Shown piece after piece: positions 27,962 to 36,550 of a stretch of DNA of 43,521 nt (position 1 is its first letter; each line of letters starts with the position of its first letter). Under the pieces are notes generated by a model. It made no database searches. It saw only the letters and a program-made list of their open reading frames with translations, and was not told where the DNA came from. The stretch is from Gammaproteobacteria bacterium HGW-Gammaproteobacteria-3 (GTDB lineage: Bacteria; Pseudomonadota; Gammaproteobacteria; Methylococcales; Methylomonadaceae). A program made the position numbers and the translations under genes. The stretch spans positions 1 to 43,521 of the forward strand of contig PGZD01000016.1 in assembly GCA_002843155.1 (NCBI GenBank), read 5' to 3'.

Positions 27962-28938
27962 TGATTCTCGCGGCCGATGTCGGCGGCACCAAGACGCTGA
28001 TGGCGCTTTTCGACAAGGCTTCCGGGGACTGGCATTGCGTCAAGAAACAAAAATTTGCCAGTAGCGCTTATGCCGAATTCAAACAGGTCTTGGCCGAGTT
28101 TTTGGCGGATCAGAGCGCCGTTGCGGTCAGCAGCGCGTGTATCGGCGTGGCAGGCCCTGTTATCGATGGGCGTTGTGATGCAACCAATCTGCCCTGGACG
28201 CTGGATACGCAGGAAATAACTCAAAGTCTCGGTACCGACAAAGTTTGGCTGTTGAACGATTTGGAGGCGACAGCCTGGGGGCTACTATCGTTGCCGGAAC
28301 AGGATTTTGTCGAGCTCAATCCCAAAGCCTTGCAACACCCGGGCAATAAAGCCGTGCTGGCGGCGGGAACGGGCCTGGGCGAAGCGATTATCGCCAGTAT
28401 CGATGGCGGCAAACGCTACCATGTGATCGCAACGGAAGGCGGTCATTGCGATTTTGCTCCGACCCGGCCCAAGGAAATCGCCTTGCTGGAATTTCTGATA
28501 AATCGCTATGGCGGCCATGTCAGTTATGAGCGCGTCGTTTCGGGCGAAGGTTTACCCAATATTTATCACTTTCTGACTCAAAACACGCCAGTCGCCGGAC
28601 AGGAACAATTGCTGACGGACGATATGGCCGCCGTGATAACACAAGCCGCCTTGCAGGATAAAGACCCCAAGTGTATCGAAGCGCTCACGTTTTTTTGCCG
28701 AATCTATGGCGCTGAAGCGGGCAATCTGGCATTGAAATGCCTGCCTTTTGGCGGTCTGTATCTGGCAGGCGGTATTGCTGCGAAAATCTTGCCTTTTTTA
28801 CAAACCAGCCAATTCATGGACGGATTTTTGGATAAAGGCCGTTACCATGCGGTACTGCGGCCTATTTCGGTTAAAGTCTGCATCAATCAGGAAGCCGCGC
28901 TGACAGGCGCGTTCGAATACGCGGTCAAAATGTTGTGA
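27961..28938 (+). CDS. glk: glucokinase
   Basis: The ROK/GlcK-type glucokinase (325 residues) phosphorylates glucose with ATP. It has the N-terminal phosphate loop LAADVGGTKTLMALFD, the GVAGPV and LLNDLEATAWG (catalytic Asp) blocks, LAAGTGLGEA and EGGHCDFAP, all typical of the E. coli Glk family rather than the ROK zinc-motif group. ATG 27961 overlaps the DUF411 stop; a GTG directly before it is an alternative. It is 10 bp from ald. Confidence 0.95.
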   Translation: MILAADVGGTKTLMALFDKASGDWHCVKKQKFASSAYAEFKQVLAEFLADQSAVAVSSACIGVAGPVIDGRCDATNLPWTLDTQEITQSLGTDKVWLLNDLEATAWGLLSLPEQDFVELNPKALQHPGNKAVLAAGTGLGEAIIASIDGGKRYHVIATEGGHCDFAPTRPKEIALLEFLINRYGGHVSYERVVSGEGLPNIYHFLTQNTPVAGQEQLLTDDMAAVITQAALQDKDPKCIEALTFFCRIYGAEAGNLALKCLPFGGLYLAGGIAAKILPFLQTSQFMDGFLDKGRYHAVLRPISVKVCINQEAALTGAFEYAVKML

Positions 28939-28948
28939 GATTATTACC

Positions 28949-30058
28949 ATGAGAATAGGCGTTCCTAAAGAGATTAAAGACCAGGAAGGACGGGTAGGGC
29001 TTACACCGGCGGTGATACAAGAGCTGGTTGCCCTGGACCATGAAGTTTTTGTCGAAACCGGTGCCGGCGAGGCTTCGGGTTTTGCCGATCAGCTTTATGA
29101 GCAATCGGGGGCGACTATGGTTGATACGGAAAGCGCCTGGGATACCGATCTGGTGGTTAAGGTAAAAGAACCTTTGCCGCAGGAATATCCGTTTTTACAG
29201 CGGCAAAGCGTATTCACTTTTTTTCATCTGGCGGGCGTCGATCCGGGCTTGACGGCAGCTTTGCTGAACAATGGCACCACGGCCATCGCCTATGAAGCGC
29301 TGGAAGATGACAGTGGCGGGTTACCGCTGCTGGCTCCGATGAGCGCCATTGCCGGCAATATGGCGACACTGATGGGCGCTTATTATCTGGCTGAGTTCAA
29401 TGCCGGTAAAGGTGTCTTGCTGGGCGCAGTGCTGGGCCAAAAACAGGGGCGGGTATTGGTCGTGGGCGACGGCATTGTCGGCACCCATGCAGCGTCCGTG
29501 GCCAGCGCCATGGGTGCTGAGGTCGTAGTGGCCGGAATCAGCGAAGACAGGATGCGGATGCTGAAACGGACGATGTTGCCGCAGGCCGATTTTATTCTAT
29601 CCAACGAAGCGAATTTAAGCTGTCATGTCGCTGAAGCCGATCTTGTGGTCGGTGCGGTGTTGTGCCGCAACGCGCGCGCGCCCAAGGTCATTACCGAACA
29701 AATGATAAAAACACTGTCTCAAGGCTCGGTTGTGGTCGATGTCAGCATTGATCAGGGCGGCTGCATCGAGACCTCGATGCCGACGACACATAGCCAGCCG
29801 GTATTCAGCAAGCATGGCGTGGTGCATTATTGCGTCAGCAATATGCCAGGGGCGTACCCGCGCACATCAACGCTGGCGCTGGTTGCGGCAACTTTGCCTT
29901 ATGTCGCAAAAATCGCGGCCAACAAAGGATCAAAAGACTTTGATTTCGACCCCGGCGTGGCTAAAGCGGTGCTGACCTGCCAAGGCAAGCTGACCAATGA
30001 GTCGGTCGCGCAAGCTTTGGGCTTGATGGCTGACTACCAGGCTATCGAGGCGTTATAG
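28949..30058 (+). CDS. ald: alanine dehydrogenase
   Basis: The NAD-dependent enzyme interconverts pyruvate plus ammonia and alanine. The 369 residues match the family: MRIGVPKEIKDQEGRVGLTPA, KVKEPLPQEYPFL, AYEALED, the dinucleotide fold VLVVGDGIVGTHAA and VDVSIDQGGCIETSMPTTHS. Methanotrophs can use this reaction to assimilate ammonia, which would fit the suggested host, but the sequence does not show the direction. It closes a DUF411–glk–ald group. The next 100 bases hold no gene. Confidence 0.96.
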   Translation: MRIGVPKEIKDQEGRVGLTPAVIQELVALDHEVFVETGAGEASGFADQLYEQSGATMVDTESAWDTDLVVKVKEPLPQEYPFLQRQSVFTFFHLAGVDPGLTAALLNNGTTAIAYEALEDDSGGLPLLAPMSAIAGNMATLMGAYYLAEFNAGKGVLLGAVLGQKQGRVLVVGDGIVGTHAASVASAMGAEVVVAGISEDRMRMLKRTMLPQADFILSNEANLSCHVAEADLVVGAVLCRNARAPKVITEQMIKTLSQGSVVVDVSIDQGGCIETSMPTTHSQPVFSKHGVVHYCVSNMPGAYPRTSTLALVAATLPYVAKIAANKGSKDFDFDPGVAKAVLTCQGKLTNESVAQALGLMADYQAIEAL

Positions 30059-30160
30059 CCGTTGAGTTTCGTTGCACCCAGTCCAACGGCGACAGCGCTG
30101 ACGCTACCCCAAAGCAGCAAGACAAACCACAGCTATTTTCTATCCTTCTTGAGTCCAGCT

Positions 30161-30577
30161 TTATTCGCTTATTTTAATAAGCCAGCCGTCTTCACCGGCG
30201 CATTTTGGATTTTTGGCGTGATATTTGACAGTAATGCGGGCGGCTGTGTTTTTTAATTCTGGTGGCAAATGACCGCTGACCCGATAAAAAGTGTCTTTGA
30301 ATTCGGTGTCGATTTTAACGGGTATTTTTTTTATCAGGACTTCAAGGTGATCCGGGTCATCGACGCCGAATGCCAGAAACGATAGCGCCGAGCCTGGCGC
30401 CGCTTCCGACAGGGGCTCCGGCACCAGTTTATTCTTAGTCAGCCGAAATTTCTGGCACGCCATGCCGCCTGCGCCGCCATTGCCTCCATGCTCACCATGG
30501 CCGCCGGAACTTTGCGCCAGTGCAGCGTGGACAGGAAAAAACAAACAACCGATAACGTACACTATCAATTTATTCAT
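30161..30577 (-). CDS. small secreted Gly/His-rich protein, unknown
   Basis: I do not recognise this 138-residue protein. It has a signal peptide (MNKLIVYVIGCLFFPVHAALA), then a Gly/His-rich stretch GGHGEHGGNGGAGG, and a folded part of about 95 residues with two cysteines (MACQKF and PKCAG) that could form a disulfide. The beta-rich pattern (SALSFLAFGVDDPDHLEVLIKKIPVKI in part) suggests an immunoglobulin-like fold. The start is preceded by AGAGG on the minus strand. It is a single-gene unit between ald and rapA. The 235-bp gap to rapA (30578-30812) shows only an AT-rich CGGTAAAA…TTTTACCG inverted repeat at 30721-30741. Confidence 0.75.
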   Translation of the reverse strand: MNKLIVYVIGCLFFPVHAALAQSSGGHGEHGGNGGAGGMACQKFRLTKNKLVPEPLSEAAPGSALSFLAFGVDDPDHLEVLIKKIPVKIDTEFKDTFYRVSGHLPPELKNTAARITVKYHAKNPKCAGEDGWLIKISE

Positions 30578-30812
30578 GGCTTAACCTCTATTATTATTTT
30601 AATTTGGCCGCGCGAAGTATAAATTCGCAGGAGTGATTTTACTCAATGAATGGCATTTTTTCACAAATAAATTCACCAGCTCCCTCGCTTCGACAAAATT
30701 ACACTCTATTTGTCAATTGCCGGTAAAATCTTTTTTTACCGCATCGGCTGCAAAGACTCGCCGAGTGCTTCTTCAATACGCATAATCAATTTATATAAGG
30801 TTAATTTCATTC

Positions 30813-33578
30813 ATGGCTGATTTTATTCCCGGTCAACGCTGGATCAGTAATACCGAATCCGAATTGGGCTTGGGGCTGGTGACCGAGTCGATGTTCAATC
30901 GCGTGACGCTGGTTTTTTTGGCGGCTGGAGAAAAACGTATTTATGCGCGTGATAACGCGCCGTTGACGCGAGTCATATTGACTGAAGGTGATGTCATCGA
31001 AACGCCTGAAAACGGTCGCATGACAATTACCGGGTTGATCGAGCAGGAAGGTTTGGTCACTTATTTTGGCCATGATGAAACCGGTGCCGAGCTGCGCATC
31101 GAGGAAATGGATTTGAGCCATCATATCCAGTTCAATAAGCCGCAGGAGCGGCTGTTTACCGGACAATTCGATCCAGGTGCCTGGTTTAAATTGCGCTACG
31201 AGACCTGGCGGCATTTGCAACAGCATCAGCAATCACCGGTAAAAGGTCTTCAGGGCGGACGCACTTCGCTTCTGGCGCATCAGTTATTTATCGCCCACGA
31301 AGCGGCTAATCGACCCGCGCCCCGAATCATGCTGGCCGATGAAGTCGGTCTGGGTAAAACCATCGAAGCGGGTCTGATAATACATCATCGGCTCAATAAC
31401 GGCCTGTCCGGCAGGGTGTTGATTATCGTGCCCGAAAGCTTGCAGCATCAATGGCTGGTGGAAATGCTCCGGCGCTTCAATCTGCGTTTCAGTATTTTCG
31501 ACGAGGAGCGTTGCCGACAAACACACGATGCCAACCCTTTTGGCACGGAACAGTTGGTGTTGTGCAGCCAGGATTTTTTTGCCCGTTATCCAAACCGGCA
31601 AACCCAAGCTTTGGCCTGCGCCTGGGATATGGCCATTGTCGATGAAGCGCATCATTTGCAATGGAGCGAGGCTTCGCCCAGTGCCGATTATTTGTTTATC
31701 GAGCAATTGGCAAAGCAGACGCCAGGCCTTGTTTTATTGACCGCCACACCGGAACAATTAGGCAAGGAAAGTCATTTCGCGCGCTTAAGATTGCTCGATC
31801 CCGACCGCTTTTACAGTTTCAGCGTCTTTCTCAAAGAAGAGCGGCAATTCGAGCCGGTGGCCGACGCGGCCAAATTGCTGGTGGCGGCCAAGCCATTGTC
31901 AACGGCCGAGAGGGAAAATCTGGCCCGTTTGCTCAAGCGAGACAATGTCGAAACTTTATTAAATCATCTGGATGATCCGCAACAAGCGGCTGTCGCCCGT
32001 GATGAATTGCTGAAGCTGTTGCTGGATTTGCACGGCACCGGGCGCATTCTTTTCAGAAATTCACGCCAAACCGTTCAAGGTTTCCCGAAGCGTCAATGCA
32101 GCGGCTACCTTTTGACCGGAACAATAGCTGATAATTGGGAAAACGACCCTCGTTATCTTTGGCTGGTCGGACATATCAAGGCATTGGCTGGACAAAAAGC
32201 CTTGTTGATTTGTCATCAGGCGCAGACGGCGGTTGCCCTGGAGCAGACCCTGAAAACGCGTGCCGGTATCGCCGCCGCCGTTTTTCATGAAGGCATGTCC
32301 ATTATCGAGCGCGACCGTGCGGCCGCTTATTTTGCCGATCAGGACAGTGCCGCGAAACTGCTTGTCTGCTCGGAAATCGGTAGTGAAGGCCGTAATTTTC
32401 AATTTGTGCGGCATTTGATTCTATTTGATTTGCCGCGTAATCCCGATTTATTGCAACAGCGTATTGGCCGCCTCGACCGTATCGGTCAGCGCCATGTCAT
32501 CCAGATTCATGTACCGTATATCGAAAACAGTCCTGAGCATTTTCTGTACCGCTGGTATCACGAAGGCTTGAATGCTTTTTGCGGCAATAATTCCGCAGCG
32601 CCGCGAGTCGCTGAAATATTGGCGAAAAAGCTCGCTGAAATAGAGCATTGCAGTCAGGATGATTTGACTGCATTGATAGGAGAAACTCAAACGCTGGCGC
32701 GGCAGATTGAAGCCGAGTTGCACCAGGGTCGGGATGTGCTGTTGGAGCTTAATTCCTGTCGGGTCGATGCGGCGCAAGAGCTGATCGACCAGCTTCGCGC
32801 GCTTGAAGCCAAAGCTGTGCTGTGGCCCTTTATGGAAGCCGTGTTCGATTGCTACGGTGTGGATTCTGAATTTCATTCGGCCGACTGTTTCATCCTCAGA
32901 CCCAGCGAGCATTTGCGCCTGGCCCATTTTCCGGGTTTGCCGGAAGACGGCGTCACGGTAACGACTCGACGGGACATAGCCCTGGCGCGGGAGGATCTGC
33001 AATTTCTTACCTGGGAACATCCTTTGGTGACGGGCGCGCTGGATTTGGTGCTTGCCAGTGAAACCGGCAATGCCGCCGTCAGCGTCATCAAACACCAGGC
33101 TTTAAAAGCCGGTCAGTTTTTACTGGAATTGCTGTTCATTGCCGAATGCAGCGCGCCGCCCGAACTCCAGATCGGCCGCTTTCTGCCGCATACGCCCATC
33201 AGAATTTTACTCGATCAGAACAAAACCGATTTGACCGAACGCTTTGCCCATGCCGATCTGGTTGAGTCCGGAGTCGGTTTCGATAAATTCCAGATCGTCA
33301 ATTTTCTGGACAAGCAACGAAAGTACATCAATACACTGTTGATCAAGGCCGAACAAAAAGCCCATATGCGCATGGAGGAACTTAAAACGGATAGTCAAAA
33401 AACCATGATGGCTGCGTTAGGTTCTGAAATAAAACGCCTGATTCGTCTCAAAAAAGTCAATCCCGGCGTCAAGCAAGAAGAAATCGAGCATCTGAAACAG
33501 ACCGTGCTGCTGTTACACGAAAACATCCGGCAAGCACAGTTAAGGCTGGATGCGGTAAGGTTTGTGATTACCGGCTAA
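30813..33578 (+). CDS. rapA: RNA polymerase-associated helicase-like ATPase RapA
   Basis: RapA is a SWI2/SNF2-family ATPase that binds RNA polymerase and helps recycle it after transcription. The 921 residues start with Tudor-like N-terminal domains (FIPGQRWISNTESELGLG). Next come Walker A in DEVGLGKTIEAGL (K182), the DEAHH box (D277), TATPEQLG, and the second helicase lobe ending in QQRIGRLDRIGQ. A family-specific C-terminal part follows. E. coli RapA has 968. ATG 30813 with a distant AAGG. It is alone on this strand here. Confidence 0.97.
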   Translation: MADFIPGQRWISNTESELGLGLVTESMFNRVTLVFLAAGEKRIYARDNAPLTRVILTEGDVIETPENGRMTITGLIEQEGLVTYFGHDETGAELRIEEMDLSHHIQFNKPQERLFTGQFDPGAWFKLRYETWRHLQQHQQSPVKGLQGGRTSLLAHQLFIAHEAANRPAPRIMLADEVGLGKTIEAGLIIHHRLNNGLSGRVLIIVPESLQHQWLVEMLRRFNLRFSIFDEERCRQTHDANPFGTEQLVLCSQDFFARYPNRQTQALACAWDMAIVDEAHHLQWSEASPSADYLFIEQLAKQTPGLVLLTATPEQLGKESHFARLRLLDPDRFYSFSVFLKEERQFEPVADAAKLLVAAKPLSTAERENLARLLKRDNVETLLNHLDDPQQAAVARDELLKLLLDLHGTGRILFRNSRQTVQGFPKRQCSGYLLTGTIADNWENDPRYLWLVGHIKALAGQKALLICHQAQTAVALEQTLKTRAGIAAAVFHEGMSIIERDRAAAYFADQDSAAKLLVCSEIGSEGRNFQFVRHLILFDLPRNPDLLQQRIGRLDRIGQRHVIQIHVPYIENSPEHFLYRWYHEGLNAFCGNNSAAPRVAEILAKKLAEIEHCSQDDLTALIGETQTLARQIEAELHQGRDVLLELNSCRVDAAQELIDQLRALEAKAVLWPFMEAVFDCYGVDSEFHSADCFILRPSEHLRLAHFPGLPEDGVTVTTRRDIALAREDLQFLTWEHPLVTGALDLVLASETGNAAVSVIKHQALKAGQFLLELLFIAECSAPPELQIGRFLPHTPIRILLDQNKTDLTERFAHADLVESGVGFDKFQIVNFLDKQRKYINTLLIKAEQKAHMRMEELKTDSQKTMMAALGSEIKRLIRLKKVNPGVKQEEIEHLKQTVLLLHENIRQAQLRLDAVRFVITG

Positions 33579-33657
33579 ATTAAACATAACGTCTTCCTTG
33601 TGTTTCGCAAAAATTTGAGTTGGCCTTTTTTTATTGGATAAAACCCCAAGGATTACC

Positions 33658-34011
33658 ATGAGTTCCGCAGCCCTGCATTTATATGAACAACTTTCCGAAG
33701 CGACGGATGATAAAACGCGGGCCAAGATTATTGCCGAAGCTTTTAGCCAGCACGAAGACCGTTATCCTCATTTAAAGGAAATCGCCACCGAAAGTCATGT
33801 GCGCGAATCGGAACTGCGCTTGCAAAAGGAAATTGAAGTAAAAATCAAGGAAGTCGAAGTCAAAATAAAGGAAGTCGAGGGCAAAATAAAAGACAGCGAA
33901 AGCCGCCTTACCCGCGCCATTTATCGTCAAACGCTGTGGATAATAGGCTCTGTCGGTACCGTCATTGCCGCTATTCACTTGCTCGAATGGCTGTTGACGC
34001 AGTTGTCCTGA
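33658..34011 (+). CDS. coiled-coil protein with C-terminal membrane anchor, unknown
   Basis: The 117-residue product has a short helical N-terminus, then a very regular charged coiled coil (about residues 45-82) built from near-identical heptads KEVEVKI, encoded by about three 21-bp repeats around 33831-33893. A single membrane helix (TLWIIGSVGTVIAAIHLLEWLL) is at the C-terminus. It resembles small DUF1640-like coiled-coil membrane proteins, but the match is by shape only. ATG 33658 is preceded by AAGGA at good spacing, so it is preferred over TTG 33634. Its stop is 5 bp from the stop of the converging gene. Confidence 0.75.
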   Translation: MSSAALHLYEQLSEATDDKTRAKIIAEAFSQHEDRYPHLKEIATESHVRESELRLQKEIEVKIKEVEVKIKEVEGKIKDSESRLTRAIYRQTLWIIGSVGTVIAAIHLLEWLLTQLS

Positions 34012-34020
34012 CAGCGTCAG
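34008..34020. other. CTGAC-AGC-GTCAG palindrome across two convergent stop codons
   Basis: The perfect 5-bp palindrome covers the TGA of the coiled-coil gene (34009-34011) and the stop of the opposite gene (34017-34019). There is no T-run on either strand, so it is at best part of a weak shared end. Confidence 0.35.
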
Positions 34021-34814
34021 AAAATCTTATCCAGAATCGACATGACAATTTCAACGGCAATCAAGCCGATAATGATCCATTCCAGTGCCGAGGAATGCTG
34101 ATGTTTTTGTTCATCGTCCAGCATTTGCAATAACTCGTGTATCGTTTCCAGTTTTTTTGACAGCACTTCGGTACGCTGTTGTATTTCCAGATAATTGGCC
34201 GCCATGGAATAAATGCCCTGGTATTCGGGGTGCTCCCAGAAAAATTCAGGTGTATCGAGCAAATCGTAATTTAATATGATATTGCTTTTCGTTAAAAAAA
34301 GCTGGCCGCGAATTTTTGCCATGGCTTTTCTGTTGAGATTGATTTTTCCGGTCGTCGCCAATGATTGCGGCAGGTGTTTGGTCGCCTCGATGGTGTTGAT
34401 GGCATGTCCTTCAAACGCCGCCAGTTTAATCGATTGCGCCATGGCATGGGATAAGGCCAGCAATACTTTAAAATCAGCCGCTTTTAGTTCAACATAATCG
34501 AATTGAATACGATCAGTATCGCAGCCTACGGCAAAACTGAAATTATCTTCGGGCGGTTCCGGGTCGGGTGAATTGGCAAATTCAAGCAGCAGATTCTGTA
34601 ATTTTTGCCGGGCGTCCAGACTCGCGTTCCAATGCACCACGACACCGTAAGCAAAAACGATAGAGCAGGCTGAATTTTTATGGTCAACGATCAGCGCATT
34701 TCTAAAGACCTGGGTGCGGGTTGTTTCCAGCAACTTGTCTCTTAACTCGGCAAAACGAAACGACTGCGCAAGGCAAACGGTCAGGCATTGTTGAACAGGA
34801 TGATGGGTGGTCAT
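34017..34814 (-). CDS. RMD1/YagE-family (DUF155) protein
   Basis: The 265-residue protein has the RMD1/SIF2 (DUF155) layout: an N-terminal domain with IVFAYGVVVHWNAS, a helical middle (ALSHAMAQSIKLAAFEGHAIN; QSLATTGKINLNRKAMAKIRGQLF, given in part) and the conserved LLDTPEFFWEHPEYQGIYSM segment. A coiled region and a C-terminal membrane helix (ALEWIIIGLIAVEIVMSIL) end it. Yeast relatives act in mitochondria, while the bacterial role is unknown. It is predicted to be a tail-anchored membrane protein. It converges on another tail-anchored protein. Confidence 0.88.
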   Translation of the reverse strand: MTTHHPVQQCLTVCLAQSFRFAELRDKLLETTRTQVFRNALIVDHKNSACSIVFAYGVVVHWNASLDARQKLQNLLLEFANSPDPEPPEDNFSFAVGCDTDRIQFDYVELKAADFKVLLALSHAMAQSIKLAAFEGHAINTIEATKHLPQSLATTGKINLNRKAMAKIRGQLFLTKSNIILNYDLLDTPEFFWEHPEYQGIYSMAANYLEIQQRTEVLSKKLETIHELLQMLDDEQKHQHSSALEWIIIGLIAVEIVMSILDKIF

Positions 34815-34949
34815 TTGATAATTCTAATTTTAAAATAAGCAGTGTGTGGAGCAATAAAACCGGATACAGGAAAAATGAAACAGTTTTCTGTTTTTTGGCA
34901 AATGCCCACAATGCAACTATTTTACTATACGGCAGTTAAAATGGTATAA

Positions 34950-35489
34950 TTTGATGTTCAAGTTTTGAATATTGAATATAAAGGCGAAAGCGATTACCGC
35001 TATTTAGTGGCCACCGATATGACTTGGCGCACAAGGGATATTATTCAAGCCTACACGTTGAGATGGCTTGTAGAGGTAAGCTTTGAGGACTGGAAATGGG
35101 GGCGTGAGGCCAAACAATTGGATGAAGAGGAATCAAGCCGTGGCCTGATCCTGAGTCTGTTGCTTGACCATTGCCGCCTCCTTCACCCCGAGCAGACGGC
35201 CCGCATAGAAAACAAACTGCCCGCGTATAGCGTAGGCAGCCTGCAAAGAAAATCGCAGATCGATGTGTTGCTGGAATTTATCAAAACCTTGTCAGAACAT
35301 CAGAACCCTGCGGATAAGCTCAAAGAATTGACCGGACTTGTTGCCGATGTTTTTCAGCTAATGCCTTCCGGCAAGCATAGGGTTGGGAGAGATTGGGTCG
35401 CATAGAACCGACGGCTTCGCTACAGTACCGAGCTGCTGGATGATTTTCCAAGAATCAGAATGCAATAAATTTAAAAACTTGAACATCAA
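34950..35489 (+). mobile_element. 540-bp deletion derivative of an IS4-like element
   Basis: The left end TTGATGTTCAAGTTTT (34951-34966) is exactly repeated in inverted form at 35474-35489. GTATAA occurs directly outside both ends (34944-34949 and 35490-35495), which is a 6-bp target duplication. Inside is only the C-terminal third of a transposase. The element is therefore a non-autonomous internal deletion that kept both ends. It sits in the 34815-35582 gap; 34815-34943 to its left holds only the RMD1 upstream region and a small AAACAG-TTTT-CTGTTT hairpin. Confidence 0.85.
34965..35405 (+). pseudogene. C-terminal fragment of an IS4-family DDE transposase
   Basis: The 146-residue frame starts almost at the left inverted repeat and lacks the part with the first two catalytic Asp residues. 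It retains YLVATD and the Y-(2)-R-(3)-E-(6)-K signature (YTLRWLVEVSFEDWK) that marks the IS4 family. The catalytic Glu is in that signature. It ends RVGRDWVA with a TAG at 35403-35405. It cannot be an active transposase by itself. Confidence 0.85.
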
Positions 35490-35582
35490 GTATAAGGAGA
35501 TAAATTGACAAAACAGGCTGATAGCCGTTCTAATTACAGGGATGACTGACAGTTTCAATAAACAACGGTAAAGTAAAATGCA

Positions 35583-36452
35583 ATGACTCCTGCAAAACTG
35601 GCCCAACAAGTCAAATCAATATTTTCTCTGCCCGAAATTGCCTTGCGGGTAAATGAGTTGCTCAATACTCCGGAGCCTGATATTGCTGAGCTGGAAAAAT
35701 TGATTCTGGATGACCCCGCGCTGACGGCAATGTTGCTGAAAATAGTTAACAGCGCTTATTTTGGCTTTCCCGGCAAAATTGATACGGTTTCTCGCGCTAT
35801 TGTTATCATCGGCCTTGAAGCACTGAGAAATCTTGTCATCACAGTAGCGGTAACCACTCGCTTTAAAGGTATACCGGCCGAGCTGGTCGATATGGATGTC
35901 TTCTGGTATCACAGTATCACCCGAGGCGCCCTTGCCAGAATATTGGCAAAAAAACTCAGGCATTCAGATTGCGAACGGTTTTTTATCGCCGGCTTACTCA
36001 GCGCTATCGGTAAGCTTGTTTTCTTCGCGCGATATCCTGATGAGTCACGGGATATTCTCAGATTAAAAAACCAGGGCGAAGCCGCCATGATTGCCGCAGA
36101 AGAAAAAATCCACGGCTTCAATTATATCGAATTGGGCGCAGAACTTTTAAGGCAATGGCAATTGCCGCCCAGTATCTGGGAAATCATAGCTTATCAACTC
36201 GAACCACTCAATTCCAAAGGTTCAAAAGAAGATGCGGCCATTCTCAATATTGCAGCTTCTCTGGCCAATAGCATAGAACCTTGCGCCAAATATGACCTTG
36301 ATTTCGACGAGCCGGACCCCAGGCTCGACACATCTGTGATAAGCTTTCTCGAATTATCGCCTAACCTGATCAATCACTGTATCGATGAGGCATTAGCACA
36401 AGCTTTCGATCTGATGAGTATCATTCATCCGGAAGCGACTGTGATTATCTGA
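35583..36452 (+). CDS. HDOD-domain protein
   Basis: The 289-residue protein is a stand-alone HDOD domain (about residues 15-215): LPEIALRVNELLN, the core DPALTAMLLKIVNSAYFG, and RAIVIIGLEALRNLV. HDOD proteins are HD-superfamily relatives that often lack the metal-binding residues and act in signalling networks linked to motility, stress or cyclic-di-GMP. No GGDEF, EAL or receiver domain is attached here. ATG 35583 with a weak ribosome site. It follows the IS-derived element by 93 bp. Confidence 0.9.
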   Translation: MTPAKLAQQVKSIFSLPEIALRVNELLNTPEPDIAELEKLILDDPALTAMLLKIVNSAYFGFPGKIDTVSRAIVIIGLEALRNLVITVAVTTRFKGIPAELVDMDVFWYHSITRGALARILAKKLRHSDCERFFIAGLLSAIGKLVFFARYPDESRDILRLKNQGEAAMIAAEEKIHGFNYIELGAELLRQWQLPPSIWEIIAYQLEPLNSKGSKEDAAILNIAASLANSIEPCAKYDLDFDEPDPRLDTSVISFLELSPNLINHCIDEALAQAFDLMSIIHPEATVII

Positions 36453-36550
36453 TTTTATCCCGCTAAGTTGTTTTTTGAACAATCTGAGTGAAAAGCCGGT
36501 TAGCTGCTTGAATTGCGCTTACAACTTGAATCCATTTAGTGATAAGCACT

